DNA from: Spirodela intermedia
Taxonomy: Eukaryota > Streptophyta > Magnoliopsida > Alismatales > Araceae
Reading direction: 5' to 3'
DNA length: 64,000 bases
NCBI GenBank assembly: GCA_902729315.2
Contig: LR746264.1
Coordinates: 9,579,878-9,643,877 of the forward strand
The notes beneath the pieces are model-generated. The model was not told where the DNA came from. It saw only the letters and a list, made by a program, of their open reading frames with translations, and made no database searches. A program made the position numbers and the translations under genes. Shown here piece after piece: positions 11,519 to 23,694 of this stretch; position 1 is the stretch's first letter; every line of letters starts with the position of its first letter.

Positions 11519-13658
11519 TTCGAAGTTCATATGAATTCTTGAGAATTGGTCACGACGATGAAAGAGAGGTTCAGAGACGTAGATCAGCTTATACCATCAG
11601 ATCGTGCAGCTACTATCATGTAAAACGGGCATTGGGGATTAGCATCCCAGGATAATGCGAGATGAAGAAGTCAAAGATGTCTTCAAACCGGCGCGAAGAG
11701 CTGGTCAAACGTTGCTGTCGGAGAGATCACGGTACTTCTCTCTGGGATATCATCCATGCCTGAGGAGGAGATGGTTGTACTCCTCGCCTCACGGATCTAC
11801 TGGGATGGGATTGACGGTATCTACAAGTATCGTGTCAATTCTCTCGATCCCCATGAACGCTAGGCGGTGATCAAGCGAGCGTCGTACTCCAACTGGTGAA
11901 TCCCGTGGGACTCGAGATGCCGTTCTTAGTAACTCGATTCCAGCTACTCTCAGTTAACATGTGAATGGCCACAAAGAAAGATGATTAAACACATTGCAGC
12001 TTGTCCGAAGGGAGGAATGTGGCTCTGGGGTGGGTCAAGGCGCTGCAAATAGCCCTAGCCATTCCTTTTCCCCACAACCATTACTGCCTCCTTTGACTTC
12101 GGCTTAGCCGTCCATCCTGTCCATTATGTCAGCGCAATTACTTTTTGCGTGCTTTACGGAATGAAGTAAGAGGTTCATTATGATCATCATAGCGAAAACA
12201 GGATCCTGTCTATAGTCGTCGACTGTTCATCCTTTAGCACGCTCATCTGTTTGGCAACATGCTCTCCTCAATCCAAAAATAGAAAATATATTATATACGT
12301 GTATATGTATACATCAATTTGTTAACATCACTTTGGCAGTCAATTGAATGCGTAGTCTGGGTACTTCTAACTCCAGCCTTAGACCCGACACCTCGTTGAC
12401 ACCGATGCCCCTGTCCACTTTGCTCCGCTCGTTTTCATTCATAAATGTTATAAGGATGTGATGACCGCTGGGCGCGACGTTGACCCTCCTGATCTCTACA
12501 GCCTCATCTGGAAATGGGTTTCTAAACCTTCGGTGATCTTAACCTATTTTTGTCCACAGATTTTACAACGGTCTGTGTCAGAGGAAGAGATCTTTCCACG
12601 GATTTGGCGGAGCCAGGGGACGCCGCCGATGATGGGAGGCCTCCGAGTGTAAGGATCCAGATACTTCCGAGGGAGATATTCTCTCTCACACAAAGAAACC
12701 TTTCTTGAACCGTTGATGTATACGAGTGTTTAATATTTACTAAAACAGAACCATATTCGGATATGAAAAATGAAAACACTGGGAGCGCCATCTTCCTTGA
12801 CCTTCGGTCTCATCGTTGGCCAAAAGTTGCGGGCGAAGAGATCTTCTTGGTCCAAACCTTTGCCTGCCGTGAAACGGAGACGGAAGCGGCTGCCACCGAG
12901 GGGGTTCACACGTTCTTCCTTTCTTCCTTCGTGTTGGGCTGCCACGGCAATTGCGCTGCTCAGCGGACGGTCGAACGTCGCAGTTGAGAGCAGGAACCGG
13001 GAATCGGAGTGTCTCTCTCTCTCAATTATCGTCACCATCCTGTTCCTTTGTCGTCTATCAGATGGCAACACAAATAAAACATATCCGGAGGCTTTGGACG
13101 GTCCGAGTGGCTCGTGGCTGAGTTCGAGCTCAGGCCGGCGGCGGAGCTCGTCGTGCACGGAGCCTCCGTCATTATCTGCGTCACGGAGGAGAAGCAGAAT
13201 CCTGTCCAAATACACAGCCCGGCCATCATTTCTTTCACCGTAAAAAACCGAGTGTTCGATCGGCAGACGGCGTCTGTGGCAACTTCGAGGGGGCTATTCT
13301 GGTGGAGAGGAAAGATCACTAGAAAAATGGGGAGGTTCTCTCGTATGTGGATATCACAACTCCTCGCGAGGCTCTCTCTTGTCGTAATCAAATCTTCGTG
13401 CCTTCAGAATAAATTTTATTGACGTCTGGTGAGAAGTCCATTTAGTCTACAGCGATGATTTTGTCTTTCAGATTTTTCGAAAGCGAATGAGACACTAGAT
13501 CGCTAAGCAGATATGTAGCGTGTCAGGATGAAACGATAATCTTCTATGTGCATCTATGAATTTTTGAAGAAGAAGAGACGAAGTGTAAGACAATGTGGTT
13601 CGACGATTCCTTACGTAAGACTGATATTTCTTCTACGATTCTTTATACTAGATTTCGG

Positions 13659-13661
<3 letters not shown>

Positions 13662-13711
<50 letters not shown>
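13662..13711. repeat. (CT)n microsatellite
   Basis: This is an uninterrupted CT dinucleotide run of about 50 bp. The plus-strand ORF crossing it (Leu-Ser repeats) is an artefact of the repeat. Confidence 0.95.
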
Positions 13712-13714
<3 letters not shown>

Positions 13715-14844
13715 TTCGATATCCCTAATGTGAGACTTCACCCTCAATATCTTCCAATAGTTTACAGCTTCAATTAGGCTCGTTTGGTGATCACTTGTTG
13801 AAAGGCCTCGTCTAGAACGAATTTTGTTCGATTTTTCGTTCTCTCGCCTTGAATATGTCCATGGCTATGACGTTGTTCTCATAGCTTTCGGTCCACAGGA
13901 AAAGGAAGCTATATTCTTCCGCGGCCGCAATGGGATCCCGGGTCAGCGACCTACTCTGCCACCCACCCTCTTCTTTGACTTCAAATCCTTATGTCCTACT
14001 TCCAAATATCTTTGGGGAACTCGTCACAAGATAGACTTCCTCCAACGACCATCGTTTCAATGCCAAATATTGAGATAGAGAGCGAGAGAGAGATTGGTGA
14101 GGGTAAATAAGAAGGAATGTTGGTTAGGGGAGTCGGAAGGAATGTTGGTGAGTCATAGGCTACCATCTCTGAAACTTTCATGATACCAAGTACGTCAAGG
14201 CTTTCATCGCGTGAGCACCCACCGCTCGTCGCAGCACGGCGTTGATCCCCAACCCCACCCCCAACTCCCTCCGAATAATTCCTCCCTCAGCACGCAAAGG
14301 CCACGGACAGCGGGGCTTCATCGAATAGTATTTTTTTTATATTCTGTATATAATTAACGTTATGTGTATAAACCGCGGTCAAGGCCAACTTCGTATTCAC
14401 CAAAATGGGCATCAAAATGGGCCCATAATTTGCCTAGATCACAGCCTTCGATTGATCTAAAGCGTTGATTTTAGAGGTCCCATCTCGTAATCCCTGACTT
14501 CATGTGAATATCAACCAAGGAGGCGTCTCTCTCTCTCTCGTTTATTTTGGGGCTGAATATTTTCTCTCCTCTAATTTCCAACTTTCCTTTCTTGGTTAAA
14601 GTCAACCTTGTCATGTCATCCGCTCTGGGGTGTGAAAGCAGGACCGATCCCTGAGATTCCTCAATTACCAATGTGTAATTGTGAGCATGATACAAATAAA
14701 CCTCACACACGCAGCTATGACATAATCACCATATTTGGGGCAAGGGCAAGGGGGAAACGCCACCGCCAATTGTCGCCGGGCATAGAGATATATTGGGGTT
14801 TTCTGTGGTTGTCAATCTTGTCTCAGCACACGTCACTCTACATG

Positions 14845-15040
14845 GGATGAACTGGGCCACGTGGGCAAAGGGGGTGTACGGATGATCCAATACGGAACGT
14901 ACGGAGTCAACGTCATTGTCGACGACACGCAGGATACCTCTCCTGCCGACGCAAACCCGCCTCGCGTGATCTCTATGAAAACGAAGTAACGTGAAATGCT
15001 GCAGCGCACGGCCGTCCCGGGTATAGAGATTAAGCTTCTT

Positions 15041-15106
<66 letters not shown>

Positions 15107-15107
15107 A
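14845..15107. repeat. Dispersed repeat copy A ending in (CT)n
   Basis: Landmarks shared in order with 16055-16340 are GTACGGATG, GGAACGTACG, TCAACGTCAT/TCGACGTCAT, GAAAACGAAGTAAC/GAAAACAAAGTAAC and a terminal CT tract of 50-65 bp. The two copies are about 1.2 kb apart in direct orientation. No terminal inverted repeats or ORFs were recognised, so the element type is unknown. Confidence 0.6.
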
Positions 15108-16054
15108 TTGTATGGTAGAAGATCTAAAATCTAAATTGGTGACAAAGATAACTATACCTTGGAAGTTATCAATGGAAAGATCCATGACCGCGATATGGGA
15201 CCTTCCCATTGTGACATTTCATGCGGCCTAACAACTGGGGGTAGCTCAGCCACATCCTTCTCAATATCTTTCTTGGAGATGGCCGCCGCGTCTGATATGA
15301 CCTCCAGGGTCTTTGTTCGACACGAGTTGCTGTGGCGCCTCTCAGCAGGTTTCTTTCCGTGCACGGAGATCACCTGAAGGCGACAGCTAATGGTTTTTGG
15401 TTCCTTCTGTCAGCATCATCGTTTCGTACGTCGCCCCTTGTCTCATCGCGCTGGCCACGAGTAATCTGGCGTCCAGTCTCCTCGTCTGGCTGAGACGCCA
15501 TTTCCTCGTTCTTCCCACTGTGAACCTCATCTTTGCCTCAGCTAAGTCGTCCTTGTGATATATAAAGTCAAACTTGAGAATGGGTACTTGGAAATTTCGC
15601 AATCCAAGGGAGTTATTCTATTTGAAGTTTTCAATCTATCTTACATCCGTCCTTGCCAACTGTCTAGATCTTCTCATTTCTACCGCCCATTCACTTCTGT
15701 TCAGGGGGTCCGTATCTTTTCTGTGGATGTAAACGACTTCGTGGCGCCACCCACGTTCGAGAAACTTCCAATTTTTTAAAATATGCAAGTATCTGGCTCA
15801 GAGCTCTTTGGCTTGATTGTCAGCACGAGAAGAACACCTAGTCTGAGATATCTCGGAGAAGACATTGATGAGTAAAGTATTCTGAGATCGGCGGGAGAAC
15901 CTAAAGTCAACTCTAGAAGGTTTGAGAAATCCTTGGTCGAATCTTGCTTACGTACAGATATCATCGGGCTTCTTGTGGTTTGCGTTCATTTTGTCTCACT
16001 GTGTACGCCACCCACTTCAAGTGCAGCCGTCACAAACTGGTCAACGTCGGAACT

Positions 16055-16277
16055 GCTGGTACGGATGGATATTGGATACGCAAGGAACGTACGAAATCGA
16101 CGTCATGGTTTGCGTCAGGGGAAAGATAGATGACCAGTCCTGTCCATATTCAACCGCCCATCTATATCTACGTAGCCCATCCGAGTTGGTAACTGGGAAA
16201 ACAAAGTAACATGAGTGATGATTGACTCGTGAAGCACTCGGGCTCCACACGAGTGTATGGACACCTAAAATCCTCCT

Positions 16278-16323
<46 letters not shown>

Positions 16324-16340
16324 ACTCACTCTCTCTCTCT
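16055..16340. repeat. Dispersed repeat copy B ending in (CT)n
   Basis: This is the partner of the block at 14845-15107. Middle portions have diverged strongly, while the GTACGGATG..GGAACGTACG segment, the AAAGTAACATGAG segment and the CT tail remain. The CT run at 16281-16340 is interrupted by CACTCACTCA. Confidence 0.6.
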
Positions 16341-16863
16341 GGATACATTGTACATTGCGTAGATCCATACATCTCCCTAATGGGCCATCCAACTCTCCAG
16401 CGACGGCACGAGCTAATGCATGCCGACCACAATATTTGAAGAATAATTGTCAATATTCACATTGTATTCTTATAACATCTTCCAATATCTCTTTTACAGG
16501 ACTGAACGGGGAGAGAGAGAGAAAGAAAGAGAGGAAGGTCGATCTATGATAGTCAAACATCTAGAGATGTACACCCGAAGAGACACGCACAGCCACATCT
16601 TCTGGTTCTTGGGATTAACAGTTACTTTAAATAGCAGGAGAAAGTCAAACATTCAATGCTGCTAGTCTAGCATTAAACAAGGATCGATCTCGACGAGCAC
16701 GGTGACTCAGATCCACATGTCCTCCCTGTCTTATTTGTCGTTGCCCCAAGCACCACCTAACCCTCCGCCCATACCTATCCTTCAAGAAAAAATGATCGGC
16801 ATTTCGTCGAATAGCTGGTGCACCAATTGAATGGAACCCTTGGTCAGCAGCAAGATATCAATT

Positions 16864-17280
16864 TTGGGCCCAACGAAGATGGGCCCGGCTGAATCGGTAG
16901 CGTTTGGACTATAATAATCTCCAGTATGATAATGAACTCGATAGGTTCATTACGGGCCTTCCCGAAAATGACATTTGGAGTGGCCCACCTTGCCTGTACC
17001 CCTCTCAACGCTACTCTTCTCCTGAATGCATAACCGGACTCCCAACTTGATGTAACACGGTCAAAGAATGTTGGGCCGACCTGGTTTATAGGGGCTAATC
17101 ACATCTTCGGCCCAAATCCGAGCTTGGATGGGGTGGACGCTCGGGCCCGGGCTTCAATGAGCCCATTATTCGGGCAGGCCCATAGCCCATCGTCACTTGT
17201 GGCTGGAGTGGGAAAAGGGAGAGATTATTGGGCCAGTGGAGGGATTCTGGGTTTCCGGGCGGTATTCTTCACGGCCCAGA
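16864..17280. promoter_or_regulatory. Cluster of GGGCC/GGCCC (site II-like) motifs
   Basis: About ten GGGCC or GGCCC pentamers occur in 420 bp, including TGGGCCCAA, TGGGCCCGG, TTGGGCCGA, CGGGCCCGGGC, AGGCCCA, TTGGGCCAG and CGGCCCAG. TGGGCY motifs are the plant site II elements bound by TCP factors (known). Such clusters usually mark promoters of constitutive genes. The nearest recognised gene start is 1 kb downstream, so the cluster may drive an unrecognised transcript or be repeat-derived. Confidence 0.35.
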
Positions 17281-18293
17281 TCTAGCTTCTATCATGGTTT
17301 GCGCGTGCCGAGTGGTGTAGTTCGTTCGGTGCGTCGTCCTTGGCTTTCTTCACGAGAGGTTTCCACGAATGGAACAAGTGCCTGCAAATCGCTGCGGAAC
17401 CACTGTTTTCAGTCGCCAGCCTTCGTGAACTACATTCCTCCACGGGTTTCATCAACCCTACTGTAGTACGCCTGCACGTGGGGCAACCCTACATGGGAGA
17501 GAGAGAGAGAGAAGGGTAAGTGGGGTTGGGGGGGGGGCGGCGGGCAAGGGATATAAGCAACAGGGTCCAAGGCTATTCTAAAAGGATGTTAATGCGCGAA
17601 TGACTGGGATAAAAAAATATGCTTTTTTTCTGGCTTGGGTCGTAATATTTGGAAATTTTACGATGGTTAGGGTTTGGAGCTCTTCCAAAATTGGTCAGTG
17701 GAATGAGTCTGACGTGCCATGATAATCTGGAACCAGATTTTCTGGCTAGCGATTTTCTTCACTCGAGGGAAAGCTAATAACGTTTCAGAAGCTCTGACTA
17801 TTGTCACGGTAGATTAGGTTGTCCTCGGAGTTTGGGGGAGATGAGAGAGAGCGAGAGAGAGAATTCAACTCCACGCCCAATAATTACACGTGGAAGCCCA
17901 TGCTCTACCTATCCCCGAAAATTTTTAGAATTAAAAAAACATTTATTTTATCTAACATCATCTGGATGAGCTGGCCTGATCGTTGACCTATAGAACCGCG
18001 ATCCACCATCCATTGAATAGGAAGGAGCCCGGCGATTGGGCAATCTAAGGGCACAGCCGACTGCGCCGTTACATGGTCTCTCAATAAAGTCAAAGTCTTT
18101 TCCTTCCCGTCTCAAGTAACACGTCCGGGTCGGCGTTCGTAACCCAACGTGCGAACCCACCTTCCTCTCCCTTTCGCTCTTCCTCGTCTCCGCCTGCTCA
18201 TCTCCGGTCACATCTCCGAGTCGACTCGTCGGAATCCTCTCTTCTTCCACCCCTCTCGCTGGCCTCTGCCGACGGCCGGATAAACCGTCCCCC

Positions 18294-20710
18294 ATGGATT
18301 CTCCTTCTCAGGCCGATGCCGGGAAGAACAGCGTGAAATACGTCTATGAAGAGGTCAGTCAATCTTTTGCATCACAGAAGAAAACGGCAGCTTCGCCGAC
18401 TCCTCCCTCATAACCTGGTCTTCCAGGGATTCGCATGGAATTCCGGGGGGGTGAAGCTCTTCACTTGCCAATGGCTTCCCAAGAACTCAGACGCCAAGGC
18501 TCTCATATTCCTCTGTCACGGTATTTTCGTGATCTAAGATTTCAACGGTTCTATTCCTTCTAATCCATCTGATCGCCAGTGTTCTTCACAGGGTACGGGA
18601 TGGAATGCAGCATCTCGATGAGAGGTGAGAATGGTTCCTGGATTTCTTCGTATATCTCTAGATGCCCTACCGATCTTCCTCCACAGATGATGATGATGAT
18701 GATGATGACGATGATGCTGATGGTGGTGGTTCAGGCACCGGAATCGCCCTGGCTGAGGGAGGCTACGAGGTGCATGGACTGGACTATGAGGGCCACGGCA
18801 AGTCCGCCGGGCTGCAGGGGCTCGTGTCAAGTTTCGACGACCTCGTCGACGACTGCTCCGAGTATTTCACCCATGTCTGCGGTAAGACCTAACCAGAGGA
18901 GAAGGAGAAGAAAAAAGGCAAGGGGAACACCCGTCCATCTGTGAGCGCTCGCATCTTGCTGATGGAATCCAATTGCGTAATTACGCTGCAGAGAAGGAGG
19001 AGAACCGGAAGAAGAAAAGGTTCTTGCTCGGGGAGTCCATGGGAGGGGCCGTGGCGCTGCTCCTCCACAGGAAGAAGCTCTCCTTCTGGAACGGTGCGGT
19101 CCTGGTGGCGCCCATGTGCAAGGTCATCTTCTTGTCCTTCATCTCGTCGTTTACCATTCAATCATCTTAAAATCCGGGACATCTCATTCATGATCCGCGC
19201 TGGTGCTTCGTGCGCCAATCAAGATTCCTCATTACTCCCCAAGGGTCTGTCCATCTGGGTCCCCGTGAGATGCTATTATTAGAAGGGGGCTCAACCGATC
19301 CGATTTTTTTTTGCATTCCCCGCATTTTCCCTGGATCAGAATTGGGGACTTCTATAGGAACTGGTTCCAAAGCAAAGGGTCTATTTTTATGACAACAACA
19401 CTAATCTATGATCACTCGCGTCGATGCCTGCACATCCCCAGAGGTACCCACGCAAGCATAAATTATCTTTCTCCAAGATGGACGCATGCAGTGGACGGGG
19501 CCGGGATTCATATGGGTGGTGGGTACACGGTTGAAGCTTGGTTTTTGGGAATTCTTTACTTCAGTCAGGTTCCAAGACCTTCAGAGAAAGCAGTTGTTTG
19601 TGTCCTGGACGGTTTTGATGAGGCCTGGCTCCAATCTCCCGTCAGTCCAACCTTAAAAGCAGTTGTTTTAGTGTCGCATGATGTTCTCAAGCCTGAGAAC
19701 ATCATGTGCAGGGGAGAAACATAACTGTATCTCAATCGATGCAACTGGTCGAAAAAATATTAATTAAATTTGTTATCGCATGTTCTAACCTATAGTTTGT
19801 TTAATGAATCCTGGCAGATATCTGACGAATTGAAGCCTCACCCTTTGGTCGTTAAAATGTTAATTATTCTATGCAAAATAGTTCCAACCTGGAAGTTGAT
19901 GCCCACCCAAGATATCATTGATGTCGCTTTTAAAGACCCAGGAAAGAGGAGGGAGGTAGACTCTCTCTCTCTCTCTCTCTCTCTCGCTCCCTCCCCCCGT
20001 CTCCCTATCGATATATGGATCGAGAGTATTGGTAGATTGTTGGATTGTCTTGTGATTGGTAGGTGCGGGAGAATCCACTCTGCTACAAGGGAAGGCCCAG
20101 GTTGAAGACGGCATACGAGCTATTCATGGCGAGCCAGGACATCGAAAAGAAACTACACAAGGTAACCCCTACCTTTGAATTAGCGTTGGGAGGGGGGGGG
20201 GAGAGAGAGTGAGAGAGAGCATTTTTTCTGTCTCTAACTAATTTTGATGTCTGGGTTGAAAAACTAAGAGACACTGAAATTACTACTGAGAGTCAACATG
20301 TGCATAATTCTAGGAATTAGTTTTCGAGAAGCCAAACTGTATTTATTCCGGATAGGTTATTTATTTCTTTCCGTGGTTCGTCTTTCCTTGGGAAAATTTA
20401 AAATAATTAGTTCTCACCTCGGAGTAATCTTTGGTCTTTGATGTTGGAGGTTTCCCTGCCATTCATCGTCGTCCACGGCGGCGACGACATCGTCACCGAT
20501 CCGTCGGTGAGTCAGCTTCTGTACGAGTCGGCAGCCAGCACAGACAAGACCTTCAAGCTGTACCGGGGGATGTGGCACGCCCTCACCTCCGGGGAGCCGC
20601 CGGAGAGCATCAAGCTCGTCTTCTCCGACATCATCGCCTGGCTCGACGAACGCTCGCCCGCGGCGAGCTTAGAGAAGGAACAGAAGACCGAGCACGACAA
20701 GGAAACCTAG
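18294..20710 (+). CDS. Monoacylglycerol-lipase-like alpha/beta hydrolase, tandem copy 1
   Basis: Eight exons: 18294-18353, 18427-18520, 18592-18624, 18735-18881, 18992-19122, 19818-19955, 20063-20161 and 20450-20710. All joins are GT-AG, giving 320 residues. It is a serine hydrolase of the plant MAGL / caffeoylshikimate-esterase-like family (hydrolase_4), closest in pattern to MAGL6-type enzymes that hydrolyse monoacylglycerols or related esters. LCHGYG (about 49-54) supplies the oxyanion region. YEGHGKSAGL (about 80-89) is a family signature. The nucleophile is Ser127 in GESMGG, the acid is Asp247 in HGGDDIVTD, and the base is His277 in GMWHAL. No signal peptide is seen. The start at 18294 is the first in-frame ATG of exon 1. 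A near-identical gene structure follows at 23695, so the pair arose by tandem duplication. The substrate is not predictable from sequence. Confidence 0.9.
19676..19709. repeat. Perfect 13-bp inverted repeat (hairpin) in intron 5 of MAGL-like copy 1
   Basis: CATGATGTTCTCA is followed after a 4-base spacer (AGCC) by its exact reverse complement. The stem is too short for a microRNA precursor. It could be a palindromic binding site or a chance hairpin. It sits inside the 695-bp intron between 19123 and 19817. Confidence 0.6.
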
Positions 20711-20935
20711 CCGCCTCAAGACAGCGAGAAAGCTCGTTATTAATCCTGTGATCTTACTCCACTACATACGCTTCTTTGGCGCCCGTGAAATCGTTACCAT
20801 CATCAAGCCTCTCAGAGTTCGGAGGGCTTGATAGCGAGAGAGAGAGAGAGAGCATGACAGTCCTCCCCCCGGATCGGACACTGAATATTTAGATAGGAAT
20901 CTTACTCCCTCGGAAATTGGGACCATTTCCTCTCT

Positions 20936-21004
20936 CTTTCTCTCTCTCTCTCTCTATCTATCTCTCTCTCTCTATATATATATATATAGAGAGAGAGAGA
21001 GAAA
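20936..21004. repeat. Compound (CT)n(TA)n(GA)n microsatellite
   Basis: CT units pass into TATATA and then into GA units. The whole tract is therefore self-complementary and can form a hairpin. It lies 230 bp after the stop codon of MAGL-like copy 1. Confidence 0.85.
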
Positions 21005-22907
21005 TGGGTATCGAGCTGTAGATGAATGGACGAAAGTCAACAGACCGGCAAGACCAGTCGCTACTTTATGCACCCAACCCAAGCCCGAGAGTCCGCTTCA
21101 TGGCCCCAACATGGGCAGTTGAATTGTGGGTCCCTATAGAGCCCGGACCGTCACACCACTTTCGTGTGTTGATAATCTTTAGCCCATCAAGCCCACGGTG
21201 GCATCCACGTCACAACCTCAATTTGGTATATATTTTACATGAATATTTAAAAAATAGTATTTCCGCATCGAAAGTCACTTAACTAGGCTCCCTCGAGTCC
21301 GGACCGGCGGGACCAAAACGCTACCTGGTCCCGTCCGAAAGGTCTCCGACTGACGCTCCCACGTGTCGGTTAAGTTGTCCCGCATACGGCAGCCGCATTC
21401 TTCGGCAACCAATGCATGTGTTGTCTGGATTAATTGGGCGGGCCTAGCCAATTTTTATTCTCAGAGCCCGCTCCGACTTCCACTTTATTAAAGGAGTCCT
21501 TTCGGGCCGGGCTTGGCTTCCACCAACTAGCCAAATTGTTAATGAGCCCCTTATCTATTTGGCATATCCTGTCACGTCCTCAATACCCTTGGTATCCATT
21601 CAGCTTAATCCGGTGTTAAAAACTTACCTATATCCGCAGAATATTACACGGATCGATTTCCATTTGTCATGTGGGAAGACGAGCACACCCCTCCTAGCAG
21701 TGGAGTTCAGACCGTGAGTAGAGGGTATTCTGGTCATTTCATTCGATTTAAAATACCACTCATATTCAACCATATGGTAATATATTGATGGGCTCCCATT
21801 GACGCGAGCGAGGTCTTGATTTGTGGACTGCGTAAAGAAGACTCAAAACCTCCACGTCCCGCTGACCGGGTCAGCCGTGAAGGGAGCTCGGGCGAACCGG
21901 AAGAGGACGTAAGGGGGGAATGGACTGAGAGAGAAAGGAGGAGCGAGAAGACAAAGATGAACTAGATGAGGACGAGAATGATACAAACGAAGACCGTCGG
22001 TCTTGGGGTTGCCGATACAAGATGGCGAGTCTCCAGCTCCCAAGGGAGTTCCTTACAACGATTCTCCCCCCTTCCTGGCGGTCGTTCTTAGTTACTTATA
22101 GCCGTCGTGTGCCTTGACGTCCTTCCTCTTCGATGGAACTCGGGACGAGACAGGATCCATTGATGTCGGGTCCTGTTGTTTGAGTAGGTTCGCCGCCGGA
22201 TCCAACCGCCGCCCTCGACGTCTGTCCTGCAGGATCCACTGCCTCGTTGCCCCTGCTGATGTCGGGTCCCCATGTACCGTCGTCTTGCGCTTGTTTCTAC
22301 CTGTCCTACTCTAGCGTTAGATTGGGCCGACTTTGTTGAGGCTGCACTCTCGGCCAAGTTCCTGATGTAAGGGCCTCACATATATCCCGGAGGTTGACCA
22401 CAGCGAGGCGGGTGATTCAGGGAGAGCTGAAGAGGGGTCGGTTGACACTTTACGCTGGTTTTGAGGAGTGGGTACTAAATAAGCCCGGAATTTAAATCTT
22501 GTAGAAAATGAGAGCCGCCTTCGGATAAAGGGTGTGTTGTTGATTGGCTATCTGAGGGGGGAAGGTGAGCCGAAGGTCAGTGGCAAACCTGAGAGCAATG
22601 ACATTGTCCCAGTCACCGGCGGTGGACGGACGGGGCTAGCGGAGAGGTCACTCGTCCAGCCCGGTGGCCATCATATTACTTAAAACATGGATGACTTAAT
22701 TGCTGCCGCCCATCGCACCTGTGTGATCTGCGTGTCGAAAGGGAAAATGAGAGCGAGAGAGGCCGAGCTCGTCCGCGCATGCACTATTTATTGCCGACAG
22801 AGAGAGAGAGAGAGAGAGAAAAGAGAGAGGTAGCGTGCATACATTAATTATTCATTGTCGATCGAGAGCGAGAGCGAGGGAGTGCAGAGAAAAGAAGAGA
22901 GCGAGTG

Positions 22908-22989
22908 ATGGAGGGGGCGGGGGGGAGGGGAGAGGGAGAGGGAGAGGGAGAGGGAGAGGGAGATATATATATATATATATATATATATA

Positions 22990-23071
<82 letters not shown>

Positions 23072-23080
23072 GAGAGGGAA
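22908..23080. repeat. Compound microsatellite (GGGAGA)n(TA)n(GA)n
   Basis: A GGGAGA hexamer run of about 45 bp, a TA run of about 26 bp and a GA run of about 75 bp follow one another without interruption. This is the longest simple repeat of the window. ORFs spanning it on both strands are artefacts. Confidence 0.95.
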
Positions 23081-23694
23081 AGTGCGTGCATGGGGTATTT
23101 ATTCATTGCTGATGTGAGCTGAAGGAACGTGGCAAGATTGAACGGCATGAGCCGTTGGTTTTCCTAGAAGATCTGTGGGGGATTACGGGTTCCCCCGTGA
23201 CGCCCCGCCATTCGCGGTCATCACAGGGGGATAATACACCGAGGCTCATGATCCCGGAAAGGGAACAGAGACCAACTTGCCACCTCTATTGCCTAATACC
23301 CACGGCATATTTCGTTCAACTGGCCACATTCCATTAATGACGAGTCATGAACCGAGAAGGTTTAGGGAGAGATCAATGACACCTGTTCGTTGACGCCGAC
23401 TCTAGTGGTCCACCGTTTTAAGGATCGATTGGGAATGAGCGAGTGATCGATACAATGCCACACGTACGCCGTAGCCGGATTGGGGGGGGGCAGTGGGTCC
23501 AGTACAAAAGGTGAAAAACTTGCGGAAGTAAAAGACGAGAACTTTCTGATGTCTTGGTGCATGTATTTAAGGCGAAGAAGCCAAGTCTTGTGCAATATTC
23601 TCTCTCTCTCTCTGGCCACCCCTATGCCAGTGGTGGGCACTCTCCTCGCATCCTCATCCCGTTGCTCCACCGACGACGAGCGAGCGACCCTCCT

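Larger units (their letters stand above)
9850..18293. other. Long intergenic interval without a supported gene
   Basis: ORFs in this 8.4-kb stretch are short or built from (CT)n/(GA)n repeats. None gives a recognisable domain, including the overlapping ORFs at 12730-13430 on both strands. It contains simple repeats at 11467-11515, 13662-13711, 15042-15107 and 16281-16340, a duplicated block (14845-15107 and 16055-16340) and a GGGCC-motif cluster at 16860-17280. The last few hundred bases are the presumed promoter of the first MAGL-like gene. Lineage-specific or non-coding transcripts cannot be ruled out by eye. Confidence 0.5.
20711..23694. other. Spacer between the two MAGL-like genes
   Basis: No supported gene lies here. 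The spacer holds CT/TA/GA simple repeats at 20933-21004, a short GA run at 22800-22820 and a compound microsatellite at 22908-23080. ORFs are short and unrelated to known proteins. The stretch 21840-22560 is GC-balanced with BamHI-like GGATCC-rich sequence, but no element could be named. The last part includes the 5' UTR exon and promoter of the second MAGL-like gene. Confidence 0.5.

Noticed and set aside
12730-13430. Overlapping ORFs of 100-160 codons on both strands
   Set aside because: They mirror one another in opposite frames. Some begin at non-ATG codons, none shows a domain, and no splice-linked family-like segment was found nearby.
22905-23148. Ser-Leu and Arg-Glu repeat ORFs
   Set aside because: They are translations of the compound microsatellite.
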